Positions 33,200-42,550 of a stretch of DNA of 64,000 nucleotides are shown here, piece after piece; position 1 is the stretch's first letter; each line of letters opens with the position of its first letter. Under the pieces are notes generated by a model. That model was not told the origin of the DNA. It worked only from the letters and a program-made list of their open reading frames with translations, and did no database searches. The stretch covers positions 35,794,486 through 35,858,485 of the forward strand of contig OX463821.1 of assembly GCA_949825045.1 (NCBI GenBank). Reading direction: 5' to 3'. This DNA comes from Argyresthia goedartella. Its lineage: Eukaryota > Arthropoda > Insecta > Lepidoptera > Argyresthiidae. A program made the position numbers and the translations under genes.

Positions 33200-33607
33200 C
33201 TATTTAGTGGCTCTTCTATGCTAGAGATTTCCTCAATGGTCTTATGAACCAATTTAAGTTACTTGGAACAGATTCCAATGTTGCATGCAAAGTATGATTA
33301 ACAGGTGAATTCCCAATAGGAGTGCATGTCATATTACTCTTAACATAAGCTGATGTCAAGTTGAACTTGGTTAAACCAACTTTAGCTGCGTCTTATATAT
33401 TATAAGCTAACAGTGTAGCTACTAATTTTCTACATTTATTAGAATAAAGTTTTGAATAAAATTATTCATGTCGAAATATAAAATCATTTCAATCATTCGT
33501 CCATGTTCATACCCACATTTTTCAAGTTTTATAAAATTTGGATTTGTCATTCCTAAAAAAATCACAATTGTGTGTACTGAAAATTTAGTGTTCTTCAAAT
33601 TGTCCAT
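33200..33607 (-). pseudogene. Hairpin-tailed LINE ORF1, esterase-like fragment
   Basis: The minus strand reads TIVIFLGMTNPNFIKL and continues as a degraded frame. The homologous segment at 50970-51272 reads ICCPNRSYVDLVKL and TIVIMVGNHSNIRR. A hydrophobic strand followed by G-N/T-N resembles the GxND region of SGNH-type esterases, which are known in ORF1 of some CR1-group LINEs. The call is an inference from two decayed copies. Confidence 0.5.
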
Positions 33608-33612
33608 ACAAA

Positions 33613-33668
33613 ATTTATTCCTGCTTAATATAAGAGCGTTAAAGCTCTTACATTAAGCAGGAATAAAT
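33613..33668. repeat. 25-bp inverted repeat with 6-base loop
   Basis: The left arm 33613-33637 (starting ATTTATTCCTGCTTAA) pairs with 33644-33668 (ending TTAAGCAGGAATAAAT), with one mismatch and loop GTTAAA. It lies at the 5' edge of the hairpin-tailed LINE copy. Confidence 0.85.
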
Positions 33669-33707
33669 AATAAAATTTTTAACTGCGAGTTCTGGTTTGA
33701 GTAAGAT

Positions 33708-33815
33708 AACCCCCCTAAAGTCTTGTCATTTAAGTAATCTTGAACAATGGCAAACATTGGCGTTCCACAAGGTTTCATATTAGGCCCAATTTTTTTATTT
33801 TTTTTATTAATTTTA
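33708..33815. pseudogene. Mosaic of LINE scraps
   Basis: 33708-33748 matches, on the minus strand, the last codons of the hairpin-tailed LINE (near 30360). It is joined to a plus-strand NIGVPQGFILGPIFL at about 33755-33800, which is the RT motif just before the catalytic box. The opposite orientations show a rearranged junction. Confidence 0.55.
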
Positions 33816-34227
33816 CAAAAATCCACAACCGTTCAAATACAATAAACTTATAAGTAAACTTAGAATTGAGCCAATTAAGGATTTTACTATGTAGAAATTA
33901 AGATATAAAAGACATAAATTTTTGAAATACAGTAGGTACAGTAGGTAATACACAACAAGTTAGTGAAAGTGTGGGTGTAAGTGTTTGTGTGTGTGCATGT
34001 GTGTTTCGGGGGGGATCCAGTAGAGAAACACAAGCATGAAAGTTTATTAATTGGGAGTTCTGATAGTTAGGCATTCATATACGGCTGGAGCAAAGAAGGT
34101 GAGTAATTTACCTACGTTATCAGAATGAGGTAGGGGGGGGAGGGAGGGCTTACATGGGGCTGTTTCTAATGATAAATCAGAATCAGAATGAGACAGATTA
34201 AGTTTCATCCAGCAACTCAAGTGTAAC

Positions 34228-35034
34228 TCATCCTTTAAATGCACCTTTTGAGTTGCTAAATGGGTCAAGGTCCGGGAAACGTTTGTTATAAGATCTAGGA
34301 ATCCTATGACATGTACTGTTAGAGGCATAATTAGTGCGATCGGAGGGTACAAAAAACATTTTCGTGTGTCGTGTACGTTTCTTCGGGACAGCAAGGATCA
34401 GCATGTCTGTCACCAATCTAGGGCAGTCTAGTGCACCGGAGCACACATCGTGTAGAAGTGACATGTCAGCCAGTACACGCCTATCTCTTAGTGGTAACAT
34501 GTTAAACCGGTCACATAACGCAGGGTGATCGGCGCGAGAATTCCGAGAGCGGTAGTTCAAAAATTTTAAAAACTTATTTTGCATGTTTTCAATGGCAATA
34601 TCATGTGTTGTGTAAAGTGGGTTCCAAATTGGACTGCAGTAATCGAGAACGCTTCGCACGTAAGCGAAATAGACAATTTTAATACAAGTAGTGTCTGTAA
34701 ATTCATTACACGTGCGAAAGAGAAAACCCAGATTTTGATAAGCTTTTTTGATAATATGGTCAAAATGAGCTGAAACGGTTAATTTTGAGTCGAGAATAAC
34801 GCCCAGGTCTCGGACAATATTGCATTTATTTATTGCAGTGTTATTTAGCTTGTAGTCAAAGAAAATTGGATTGCTTTTTCTTGTGAATGTTATGTGTACA
34901 CATTTATTTGTGTTGACGCCAATACGGTTCTTGTAATAATAGGCAGTAAGTCTGTCGAGATCTTCTTGTAAAAGAAGTAAATCATCGCTATTACGGACAT
35001 TGATGTAAATTTTCGTATCATCCATCACCAAACT
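34228..35034 (-). pseudogene. LINE RT catalytic end and C-terminal domain
   Basis: A long open minus-strand frame begins at a damaged catalytic box (VMDDTKIYINV, 35031). It continues with LLQEDLDRLTAYYYKNR, VRDLGVILDSKLTVSAHFDH, LGFLFRTCNEF and LDYCSPIWNPLY, the usual thumb and C-terminal motifs, and stops at 34228. Upstream RT and endonuclease are missing (5' truncation near 35034). The 3' UTR (33960-34227) has GT-rich simple sequence and a G-run. The frame is open for about 268 codons, so decay is mild. Confidence 0.82.
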
Positions 35035-35087
35035 TCTTTTTATGTTTTGTGTACTTCTTCATGTTTTAAGTATTTTTTGTTGTTCTT

Positions 35088-35172
35088 ACATGTTCAACCT
35101 AACACGAAGGATAAAGGGGGCTTCACTTCGCTCACCCCCTTTACCCATCACCTAAGCTAGCGCAGTATTTTG
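35088..35172 (-). repeat. Hairpin-bearing dispersed repeat, copy 2
   Basis: The inverted match of 4115-4205 includes CTTACATGTTCAACCTAACA and the stem AAAGGGGGCTTC...CTCACCCCCTTT. It differs from copy 1 by a few bases. Confidence 0.6.
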
Positions 35173-35874
35173 CCCTGATATTTTTGCAATTTGTATTCAT
35201 TTATCCATTTTGGGTAGGAAAAAAATATTTTGGTGATCATTATATTTGTTGCCATTGTCTTTAACCTTGATTTGGTTCATAGTAAATAATTTATAGTTAT
35301 AACCAAAACAAAATATATCAAATTCTCAATTCCAAATTTCAGGCAAGTTGAGACCAGTTTGGTGTTAGACAGCAGCACTTTAGAATTGCGTGTGTTGGAT
35401 TATTCTCTATAATCTCGATAAGCAAACCTAGATTCAGCAGATTACTATTAGGATCCCTGGTTATCCATTATATTCACCATCACATTCCCTAATAATTACA
35501 TCTGAGAAATGAAATAACACATTACCTTATATTTCATTTATTGAAAGTGAAACTTGAGGGAAACACAATGAAAGTACGATTTTATGTGAATATATATTAC
35601 ACTGTATATAAAATAAACTAACCTACTGTCGGACATTTATTCGCATGGTCATAAAACACCCAATATCCTTTATATCGTCGATATATCTACAAAGCTAGTT
35701 GTTACAATAGAATATCGCATCTTTTTTTATATAGGATACAAGTAGTACAAAATAATATTAAAACAGATTTAGCACAATGTAAAATAATCATTGAGCCAGA
35801 AACATAAAAGCACAATGAAAGGCAGGATTAATTCACTTACCGAGATTAGTTCGGAACGGACGCCCAGACACAAG
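35173..35874. other. AT-rich interval, no supported gene
   Basis: No motif-bearing frame is seen. The last bases form the left flank of the Jockey-type LINE insertion. Confidence 0.45.
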
Positions 35875-35885
35875 TGACTGGCCAT
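35875..35885. repeat. Target-site duplication, 3' side of the Jockey-type LINE
   Basis: TGACTGGCCAT, repeated exactly at 41117-41127. It touches the (TTGA)n tail of the element. Confidence 0.9.
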
Positions 35886-36065
35886 CAATCAATCAATCAA
35901 GAATTCATCTCACGCACCCATTCTGGGGCGTGGGGAGTCAGGGTCAGATCATCGGATCTCTTCCTGAAGAAGCGCCTCTGTCCACTCCTATGGACAGGTC
36001 ATCGGGGGGCCCTCGCGGGCGGTGGAGATCTTCTCACGAAGGGTGTTCCGTTGGATGATCGCCGG

Positions 36066-38684
36066 CTAGGCAACCAGGTCGCGTGGCAGGCGGCGGCGGT
36101 CGGGCGGGCGCGCGTGGTACGGCGCCATGTCGCGGATATGCGGATGTTGTGAGCTATCCGCACGCGCAAACATGCCCTTCGCCAGCCTCTGGACAAACTG
36201 GTCCACTGGTTCCCATCCCTCCCTCTGGATCGTCGCATTCCTCACGTAGCGGGGGGCGTCGACGATGGTACGCAAAGAGAGGTTCTCTTGGGCTCGGAGT
36301 CTCCGTTTCTTCGTCTCCGAGCACAGGGCGTACCATGCCGGGGCCGCGTAGGTGAGGCGGGATCTCACGTAGCACTTGTAGATCCCGAGCTTCGCCCTCA
36401 GAGGGAGGCTGGAGTCGAGAAGTGGACGCAGCTTGGCGCGTGCCACCTTGACCTGGTTGACGACGTTGTCGACATGTTGCTTCATGGTGAGCCGGCGATC
36501 GATGGTCACTCCCAGGTACTTCACCTGCGGAGACCACGCGATGTCCTGTCCTTGGAGCTGGAGTGGTTGTGGAAGGGGGGACTGGCCTGTGATGAGCGCC
36601 TGCGTCTTCCCAACGTTGACGGACAACTGCCACTTGGCGAGCCAGTCGGGCAAGATGTCCAGGGTGCGCTGCAGTTTGACGGCAGCGTGCCGTGCCTGGA
36701 TCGACGACGCGTAGTAGGCAGCGTCGTCGGCGAAGAGTGCCAGCTGGGCACCCGGCCCGACGGGGATGTCGTCCGTATATTGGGAGTAACAGGCTGGAGA
36801 CAGGCAGGACCCCTGAGGGACGCCGGCTGCAACGGGGTGTTCCTCGGAGACGGCGTCTTCCACCATCACTCGGAAGCGGCGATTCTTCAGGAAGGAGGCG
36901 ATGATCTGGACCAGTCTTCTTGGGGCTGGAGACGTCGACAATTTGTACAGCAACCCCTCGTGCCATACTCTGTCAAACGCCTTCTCCATGTCCAGGAGTA
37001 CTGCGACAGTGTATTCCTTCTTGTTTAAACAAACCGTCATGTCATTCAGTACTCTGGTGAGCTGAAGCGTCGTAGAATGCTCGGGCCTGAAGCCGAACTG
37101 TTCTGGACGCGGCTGGATGTGGGGCAGTAGCTTCGCCAGCAGGAGTTTCTCAAACACCTTTGAGATGGTACTCAGTAGAGTTATCGGCCGATAGCTCTCA
37201 GGCAGCTTGGAGTCCTTGCCCGGCTTGGGCAACATGATGACCAAGCCCTCCTTCCATTGGGTTGGGAAGTGGCCCGTGCGCAAGATACCGTTAAACAGGC
37301 GCGTAACGGCCGCCACAGTACGTGGCGGCAAATGTAGCAGCGCCATGTTAGGTATGCGGTCTGCGCCCGGGGCTTTCCTGGGCTTGGTACGTCTGAATGC
37401 ACGCATGATCTGGACTGTGGGGTCCTCTTCGGGAGCTATCGGCGAGGCGAAGTACTCTCGCAGGTGTCTCTCGACTGCTGCGACGTGCTCCACATCATCC
37501 GTAGGGTTCGGCTTGAACTGCTTCTCGAGGCATTCGGCGAAGATCTCCGCACGGTCTTGGGCTCGAAATCTTGGTAGGCCGTCGCTGCCCAGGATTGGTC
37601 GGACGGGAGTTGGAGTAGTCGACAAATCCCGGCATAGGCGATGCACGGAGGGGACGTGGTCGCCCATGGACTCGACGTGGCGTTCCCAAGATTCTTCGGC
37701 GTGGAGATCAAGTCGGCGCTTCAGCTCTGCCGTCATGGCGTTGAGCCTGGTCTTCATCGTTGGGCAGCGGGTTTGCTGCCACTGCTTCCGGAGAGCGCGC
37801 TTATCGCGGATGAGTACGCGTAGCTCAGCAGGAAGAGGATTGGGCTTCCCCCCGCGAGCTACGGTGTGCGATGATAGGTCGAGCGCGTCTCGGATCTGGG
37901 TGGTTAGCAGCGATGCCAGGCGGTCAACGTCTTCCGACTGGTTGACTGGACATGTGGTCGAAGACTGGTCGAGGACGGCGGTGAAGGCGCCCCACTGGTA
38001 TCGTCGGCGTGATGCTGGCGGAGAGACCCGGGTGGGCAGGTCCGCCAGGACGAGAAGTACTGGCCTGTGGTCCGATGGGAGGTCAGGGAGAAAGTCCTGG
38101 CTCGGCGGAGTCCGGAGACCTCTGACGACTATGACGTCGATGGTGTCCCAACCGGCCCGCGAATCGAAGTGGGTGGGCTCGTCGGGACCGATGACATCGT
38201 AGTTGTGGCTCACGGAGTCGGCAAGGATGGCGCGTCCAGCTGGGCACACCCTGGTGGAGTTCCAAACGGTGTGCTTGGCGTTGAGGTCGCCAGCGACGAG
38301 TGTCGGATGCGGCGACTGTAGCAACCCCCGTAGCTCGGCGGTGCGGATTGGTGTACGGGGGGGCTTGTTGGCGGCGTAGAGTCGCAGCACCTGGCCGGCG
38401 ACCTGGGGATACAGGGATGTATACTCCTGGGCGTCAACGAGCTGGTGGACGATCTTCCTGCCGACGATGACTGCCAAGCCTCGAAAGGCCCGGCCGCTGG
38501 TGGACTTCTCGTCCTTGCGGTAGACGAAGTAGCCGGGCAGCGACAGCTTGTCGCTTCCGGCTAGGAATGTCTCGCTGATGAGCATCACGTCGACGCGGTA
38601 GTCTCTCAGGAACACGTGGAGCAGCCGCTTCTTCCCTGTCAGCGACTGCGCGTTCCAGTGGACGACCCTGAGCGACTCATGCAT
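36066..38684 (-). CDS. Jockey-type LINE ORF2: endonuclease and reverse transcriptase
   Basis: An intact 872-residue protein, normal length for the Jockey clade. It nicks target DNA and primes reverse transcription of its own RNA there. Residues 5-212 are the endonuclease: VVHWNAQSL (7-15), Glu38 in SETF, GDLNAKHTVWN (132-142), and SDHRPVLL near 204-211. The RT spans about 475-740: LVIMLPKPGKDSKLPESYRP, LLDMEKAFDRVWHE (563-576), AGVPQGSCLSPACYSQYTDD and the catalytic FADD (651-654). A C-terminal domain follows. The ATG (38682-38684) overlaps the ORF1 stop within ATGCATGA, suggesting coupled translation. No stop or frameshift is seen. Confidence 0.95.
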   Translation of the reverse strand: MHESLRVVHWNAQSLTGKKRLLHVFLRDYRVDVMLISETFLAGSDKLSLPGYFVYRKDEKSTSGRAFRGLAVIVGRKIVHQLVDAQEYTSLYPQVAGQVLRLYAANKPPRTPIRTAELRGLLQSPHPTLVAGDLNAKHTVWNSTRVCPAGRAILADSVSHNYDVIGPDEPTHFDSRAGWDTIDVIVVRGLRTPPSQDFLPDLPSDHRPVLLVLADLPTRVSPPASRRRYQWGAFTAVLDQSSTTCPVNQSEDVDRLASLLTTQIRDALDLSSHTVARGGKPNPLPAELRVLIRDKRALRKQWQQTRCPTMKTRLNAMTAELKRRLDLHAEESWERHVESMGDHVPSVHRLCRDLSTTPTPVRPILGSDGLPRFRAQDRAEIFAECLEKQFKPNPTDDVEHVAAVERHLREYFASPIAPEEDPTVQIMRAFRRTKPRKAPGADRIPNMALLHLPPRTVAAVTRLFNGILRTGHFPTQWKEGLVIMLPKPGKDSKLPESYRPITLLSTISKVFEKLLLAKLLPHIQPRPEQFGFRPEHSTTLQLTRVLNDMTVCLNKKEYTVAVLLDMEKAFDRVWHEGLLYKLSTSPAPRRLVQIIASFLKNRRFRVMVEDAVSEEHPVAAGVPQGSCLSPACYSQYTDDIPVGPGAQLALFADDAAYYASSIQARHAAVKLQRTLDILPDWLAKWQLSVNVGKTQALITGQSPLPQPLQLQGQDIAWSPQVKYLGVTIDRRLTMKQHVDNVVNQVKVARAKLRPLLDSSLPLRAKLGIYKCYVRSRLTYAAPAWYALCSETKKRRLRAQENLSLRTIVDAPRYVRNATIQREGWEPVDQFVQRLAKGMFARADSSQHPHIRDMAPYHARPPDRRRLPRDLVA

Positions 38685-40881
38685 TGCGGAGCAGAGCGGT
38701 GAGTCTGCCCAGGGCAGTGGGGTCGCTGAGGAGGGCGAGCAGGGCTGTGAGGTGCCCCAAGTCCTGCTGCCCTATCGCCGCAGCCGGAGTGGCGGCGCCA
38801 GCGGCGGCCGCAGTCTCGCTAGCGGCGAGAGTAGCCGCCGCGGCGCCGGCGGCAGGTGGAGCCGTCGCCTTCTTCTTCTTCCCCCCCCGCTTCGTCTTCT
38901 GCCTGGGGACTCCGTCGTTCGCCTGCGCCATAAGCGAGGTGGGCGCCGTTTCTTCCTGCAGATCAGGACGTGGCGGAGGGGGGGGGCTGCATCTTCTTGG
39001 GCCCAGGCGCATTAGTGAGCGCCACAGTGCCGGCCTTCTTGTTCCGCGCCTCCTGGCGGAACACGGGGCACGTCGCGTTATTGGCCGTATGCGGGCCACC
39101 GCAGTTGGCGCACGTCGGCGGCTGGTCTTTCGGGCGGGGGCACTCCCGCGCCGAGTGGGGACCGCCGCAACGCACGCACGCCAGGGGGCGGTGGCACATA
39201 TGCGACGAGTGCCGGAACTGTTGGCACCTGTGGCACTGGGCCGGGCCCTGCTTGGAGCGCCAAGCCTCGATCTTCACTCCCGGCATGTACATGAGCTCTG
39301 AGATCTCATATACTGCACCGGGGGCACGGTCGGGATTCTTCCGCAGGGACGCGTAGAAGATGCAACCGGGGCGCCCCTTGCGCGCCCGGATCTGCTTGCA
39401 GTACTCGGCCTCCACACCGAGTTCTGCAAGTGCCGCGACGATCTCTTCCGGCGTGGTGTTGGAAGGCAGCCCGCGGATCGCCACCTTCTGGGTCTTGTCG
39501 GCCGGCAGCGAGTAAGAGAACCACCGAACTCCGTGGTCCTTCTCCAGCCTGCACAGATAGCGCTGTACAAGCCGGTACTCGTCTTCGGCCGTGGGGGTGA
39601 AGCGCACACCCTTTTGGTAGGCGCGCGCGCTGGGAGCCCGGCCGAGCTCGCTGGCTATCGCCCTGAAGTGGTCGGCCCAGTTGGGGAGGACCTCCACAAT
39701 AAGGGGCGGATAGCGCGGCTGGCGGGGCTGCTGTGGCGCAGCGCCTCCCGACGGGGCGGCGGTGGTGGTGGCGACCGAGGCTGCGGTTTGGTTGGCGGCA
39801 GCGGCAGGTGGCGTTGGGCGGGCGGGCGGCATTGGGCGGGCGGGCCCTTTCGCGGGTGCGGCGGCGTGCGGGTTCGCAGGCACAGCGGCGGGGCGCGTAG
39901 GGTGGGCGGGCACAGTCGCGGCGGTGGGCGGGTTCGCGGGCGCGGCGGCGGGGCGCGTAGGGCGGGCGGGCACTATCGCGGGCGCAGCGGCGGAGCGCGT
40001 GGGGCGGGCGGGCACTCGCGACGTGGTCGCCGACGGGGCGGGCGGACGCGTGGTTGGCGGCACCGGGTGCCTCACTGGTCGGGGGGGGGCACGGTGCTGG
40101 GGCGCGGTGCCCCAGACACGGGAATTGCGGTCGCGGCCGCCGCGGCAAACGACACTGCGGGAGAGCACTTAATAGGTGAAATACTCGTACCTGTCATTTG
40201 TGTTGTAGCACTCTCACTGTCTATTTCACACGCGGCGGTCGGTCCAGGGGCGGCGGCGCCAGACCCGGATGCCTGGGGCTCGCCCAGCAGGGGCGACAAC
40301 CTCGGCATGTCCGGTCCGGTCTTCCTGGGTGCAGGCGGGCGGGGCGGCGGGGACGGTGAGTCAGCGAGCAAGGCCCGCTTCCCACTACCCCGCAGCAGTT
40401 CGTCCGACGGGCTTTCACTGCGCGCCCGCCTCGTCCCACGGGGCGGGGGCGGCAGGATAAGCGGCTGCTCGCGCGCCTGCTCCAGCAGTCTCGCGTCGAG
40501 GATTTCGTCGCCGGTGCTAGCAGCAGGCGCACCCTCCAGGGCCGCGCGGCTATCGGCGATGTAGGCCTCCATGGCGCGTAACAGTCCCGGCGAGAACAGT
40601 TTGGCTTGAGCGGCCCGGATTAAATATAATCCGTCCAACTCAAGCTCCGCTCTCGGCGAAACCGGACGGCGCACCAATGGGGACCCATATTCCGTCGACG
40701 TTGAGACGGGGAGCAAGCGGTCCAGGGATGCCGATGTGGTGAAGAGACTACGGCGCGGGGTGATCCCCAGCGGCGGGCTGCCTGTCACATCGGCTTGGCG
40801 GTCACTTTCACTGCCACTGACACTTTCACTGTCACTGACACTTACACTGTAGCCCTTAGAAGGGCTTTTAGGCTCGTCCAT
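38677..40881 (-). pseudogene. Jockey-type LINE ORF1 (gag-like), shifted at two homopolymers
   Basis: The RNA-binding ORF1 protein starts at ATG 40879-40881 with a Ser/Asp/Glu-rich N-terminus and ends at TGA 38677-38679. Pro/Ala-rich middle sequence leads to a conserved block (PPLIVEVLPNWADHFRAIA, about 39700) and three zinc knuckles at about 39235-39080: CHRCQQFRHSSHMC, CVRCGGPHSAREC and CANCGGPHTANNATC. The Lys/Ala-rich C-terminus follows. The frame changes at nine-cytosine runs (coding strand) at 40081-40089 and 38978-38986. One run would need one more base, the other one fewer, to keep a single frame. This may be real mutation, polymerase slippage or sequencing error, so 'pseudogene' is provisional. 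Confidence 0.85.
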
Positions 40882-40901
40882 AGCGGCGGGCTATGGACGA
40901 G
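40873..40901. promoter_or_regulatory. 12-bp hairpin spanning the ORF1 start codon
   Basis: CTCGTCCATAGC (40873-40884) and GCTATGGACGAG (40890-40901) are exact complements around a 5-base loop. The ORF1 ATG (40879-40881) lies inside one arm. In the element's RNA this would fold the start codon into a stem, which could dampen or tune initiation. A role is inference only. Confidence 0.6.
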
Positions 40902-41116
40902 TTGGCTGCCCGAAAGGGTACCTACCAGGCACGACCTTAGGCGAAGCCGGCGTCCGTTCCTAGCAGATAATCCCCTCCGTGCAGCTCACTCGCGACGGCG
41001 AAGTCGCGACGTACACGGGCGCGTGTTGCTCACGTCCGCTTTCTACGAAGCGGCGTGCGAACTGCGGTGGAACGGCGATCACTATAGGTCCGTGTGCGCG
41101 ACGGTCGAAACACTCC

Positions 41117-41127
41117 TGACTGGCCAT
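41117..41127. repeat. Target-site duplication, 5' side of the Jockey-type LINE
   Basis: TGACTGGCCAT, identical to 35875-35885; it abuts the inferred first base of the element. Confidence 0.9.
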
Positions 41128-41689
41128 GTTGTTCACTATTGCTTTTATACCCTGTCTGACAATAACAGATTAGCCGCCACACGTGGCCGCTTTGGCGCCA
41201 CACAAACATAATTGTAGAAAGACAGAAATACATGTAAAATCTTAGTGATTTAAATCGTGTAAAATATTATTAATTATTATGACAATTATCTGATATTATG
41301 ATCTTATTATTTATTATAAATTATATTTATAGAAACAACTATTTCGAATATACCGGAAATTGATTGAATAAGGACTTGTAAATTCTAATATGATTTCCAT
41401 AATTCATTTCGCATTTTATGATGAATTTTAGGCTACTTATTTATGATTACAAAATTATCTTATAATATAATCATATTTATTACGGAAATGCGGAAGTGAC
41501 AATGACAGGATATTGACTTGAACACCATTTATAAATTCTTAAACGTTGTTAATAGTTTAATTTGTATTTCATAATGAATATCCTGTCATTAATTTATAAT
41601 TAATTACTACTTTACTGATATGTTATTTACAATATTTTATTATATGCTTTTACGGATACGGATATTCTGTCACGTGCGTAAATAACACG
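41128..41689. other. AT-rich interval, no supported gene
   Basis: Very AT-rich, with ATAATTATT-type low complexity and nothing coding. The words TATTATGACAATTATC and TCATTTATAATTAATT are unremarkable. Confidence 0.45.
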
Positions 41690-42550
41690 AAGTTTCTTGG
41701 AATAACCATTGATAGCAAATTGCAGTGGGGACCCCACATAGATAAATTATCTAGTAAATTAAGTTCTGCGGCTTACGCTGTTAGAAAAATCAGACCAAAT
41801 ATGGATGTGGCTTAATCTAGGCTAGTATATTTTAGTTACTTTCATAGTGTCATGTCCTATGGTATCTTGTTGTTGGGGAAAGCAGCGGATATTCAAACAT
41901 TTTATTTTTATTTTACCGAAAAGAGCTATTCGAGTCATTTATGATTTAAAACGCACAGACTCCTTAAGAGAGCTTTTTAAAGAAATTGACAAACTAACTG
42001 TAGCTAGTCAATTTATTTTCGAAAATATAATGTATGTACGCAAGAACATTACAAAATTTTCGAAACTTAGCGATAGCTGTAATATTAACCTGACAAATAA
42101 TCACAGACTACTTGCGCCCCGGTTAAGACTCGCAAAGGTTAGTAATTCTTTCAAGGGTCAATGCATTTTTTACCACAACAAGATATCTTTGGAGATTTTG
42201 AAATTGCCATTTGAGCAATTTGAAAACCATGTTAAAGCGACTTTGTCGAAAAAGGGATATTACAATGTTAAAGATTACTTAAATTACGGGACTGTATGGG
42301 GTTAATCTGGCTCAACACAGTCCTTGCTGTTAATAATTTTGTAATTATTTATTCCTCCTTATTAAATGATATTGTAATATTTGTATTAGTAAAGCACAAC
42401 TAATTTTTAAAAAAAGATCTAAAAATCAATCTGTGGGAGTTTCAACGCCCTTCTTCTCCCACAGTGGTCTCATGTAGAGAAGAGGCAAAAAATTACGATT
42501 GTTTAATATATGTTAATTTTATAGCAATAAAGACATTTGGAATTTGGAAT
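41690..42550 (+). pseudogene. Hairpin-tailed LINE, 3' portion
   Basis: The plus strand reads KFLGITIDSKLQWGPHIDKL, then SRLVYFSYFHSVMSYGILL (41820-41875). After a frame change it enters a 152-codon open end (KLSDSCNINLTNNHRLLAPR to YLNYGTVWG, stop at about 42303). The 3' UTR has the GTGGGAG/CTCCCAC hairpin (42433-42463) and AATAAAG near 42524. The match to the minus-strand copy at 30357-30950 is clear. Confidence 0.82.

Larger units (their letters stand above)
30108..33610 (-). mobile_element. Hairpin-tailed LINE, near-complete copy
   Basis: Read on the minus strand: part of ORF1 (33607-33200), endonuclease (33091-32720), linker (32715-32122), RT (32125-31034), C-terminal domain (to 30357), and a 3' UTR with a GTGGGAG/CTCCCAC hairpin at 30190-30223 ending in a GACTTTGA-type tail at 30108. 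Fragments of the same family lie at 3464, 12700, 41690, 45490 and 50814. Confidence 0.82.
35886..41116 (-). mobile_element. Complete Jockey-clade LINE, 5231 bp
   Basis: The unit lies between perfect copies of TGACTGGCCAT. On the minus strand it begins GGAGTGTTTCGACC, has a 235-bp 5' leader, ORF1 (40881-38677), ORF2 (38684-36066), a 180-bp 3' UTR and a TTGATTGATTGATTG tail instead of poly(A). It is clearly GC-rich in an AT-rich setting. A full-length 5' end with exact duplication and intact ORF2 marks a recent insertion. A 5'-truncated relative is at 44145-44505. Confidence 0.93.

Noticed and set aside
36288..38202. Plus-strand open frames of 246 and 331 codons opposite the Jockey-type ORF2
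   Set aside because: They are antisense shadows of a GC-rich coding region with clear endonuclease and RT motifs on the minus strand; the plus frames show no motif.
38684..40564. Plus-strand frames up to 343 codons (Gly/Arg/Ala-rich) opposite ORF1
   Set aside because: Low-complexity GC-rich antisense of the Pro/Ala-rich ORF1; no domain recognisable.
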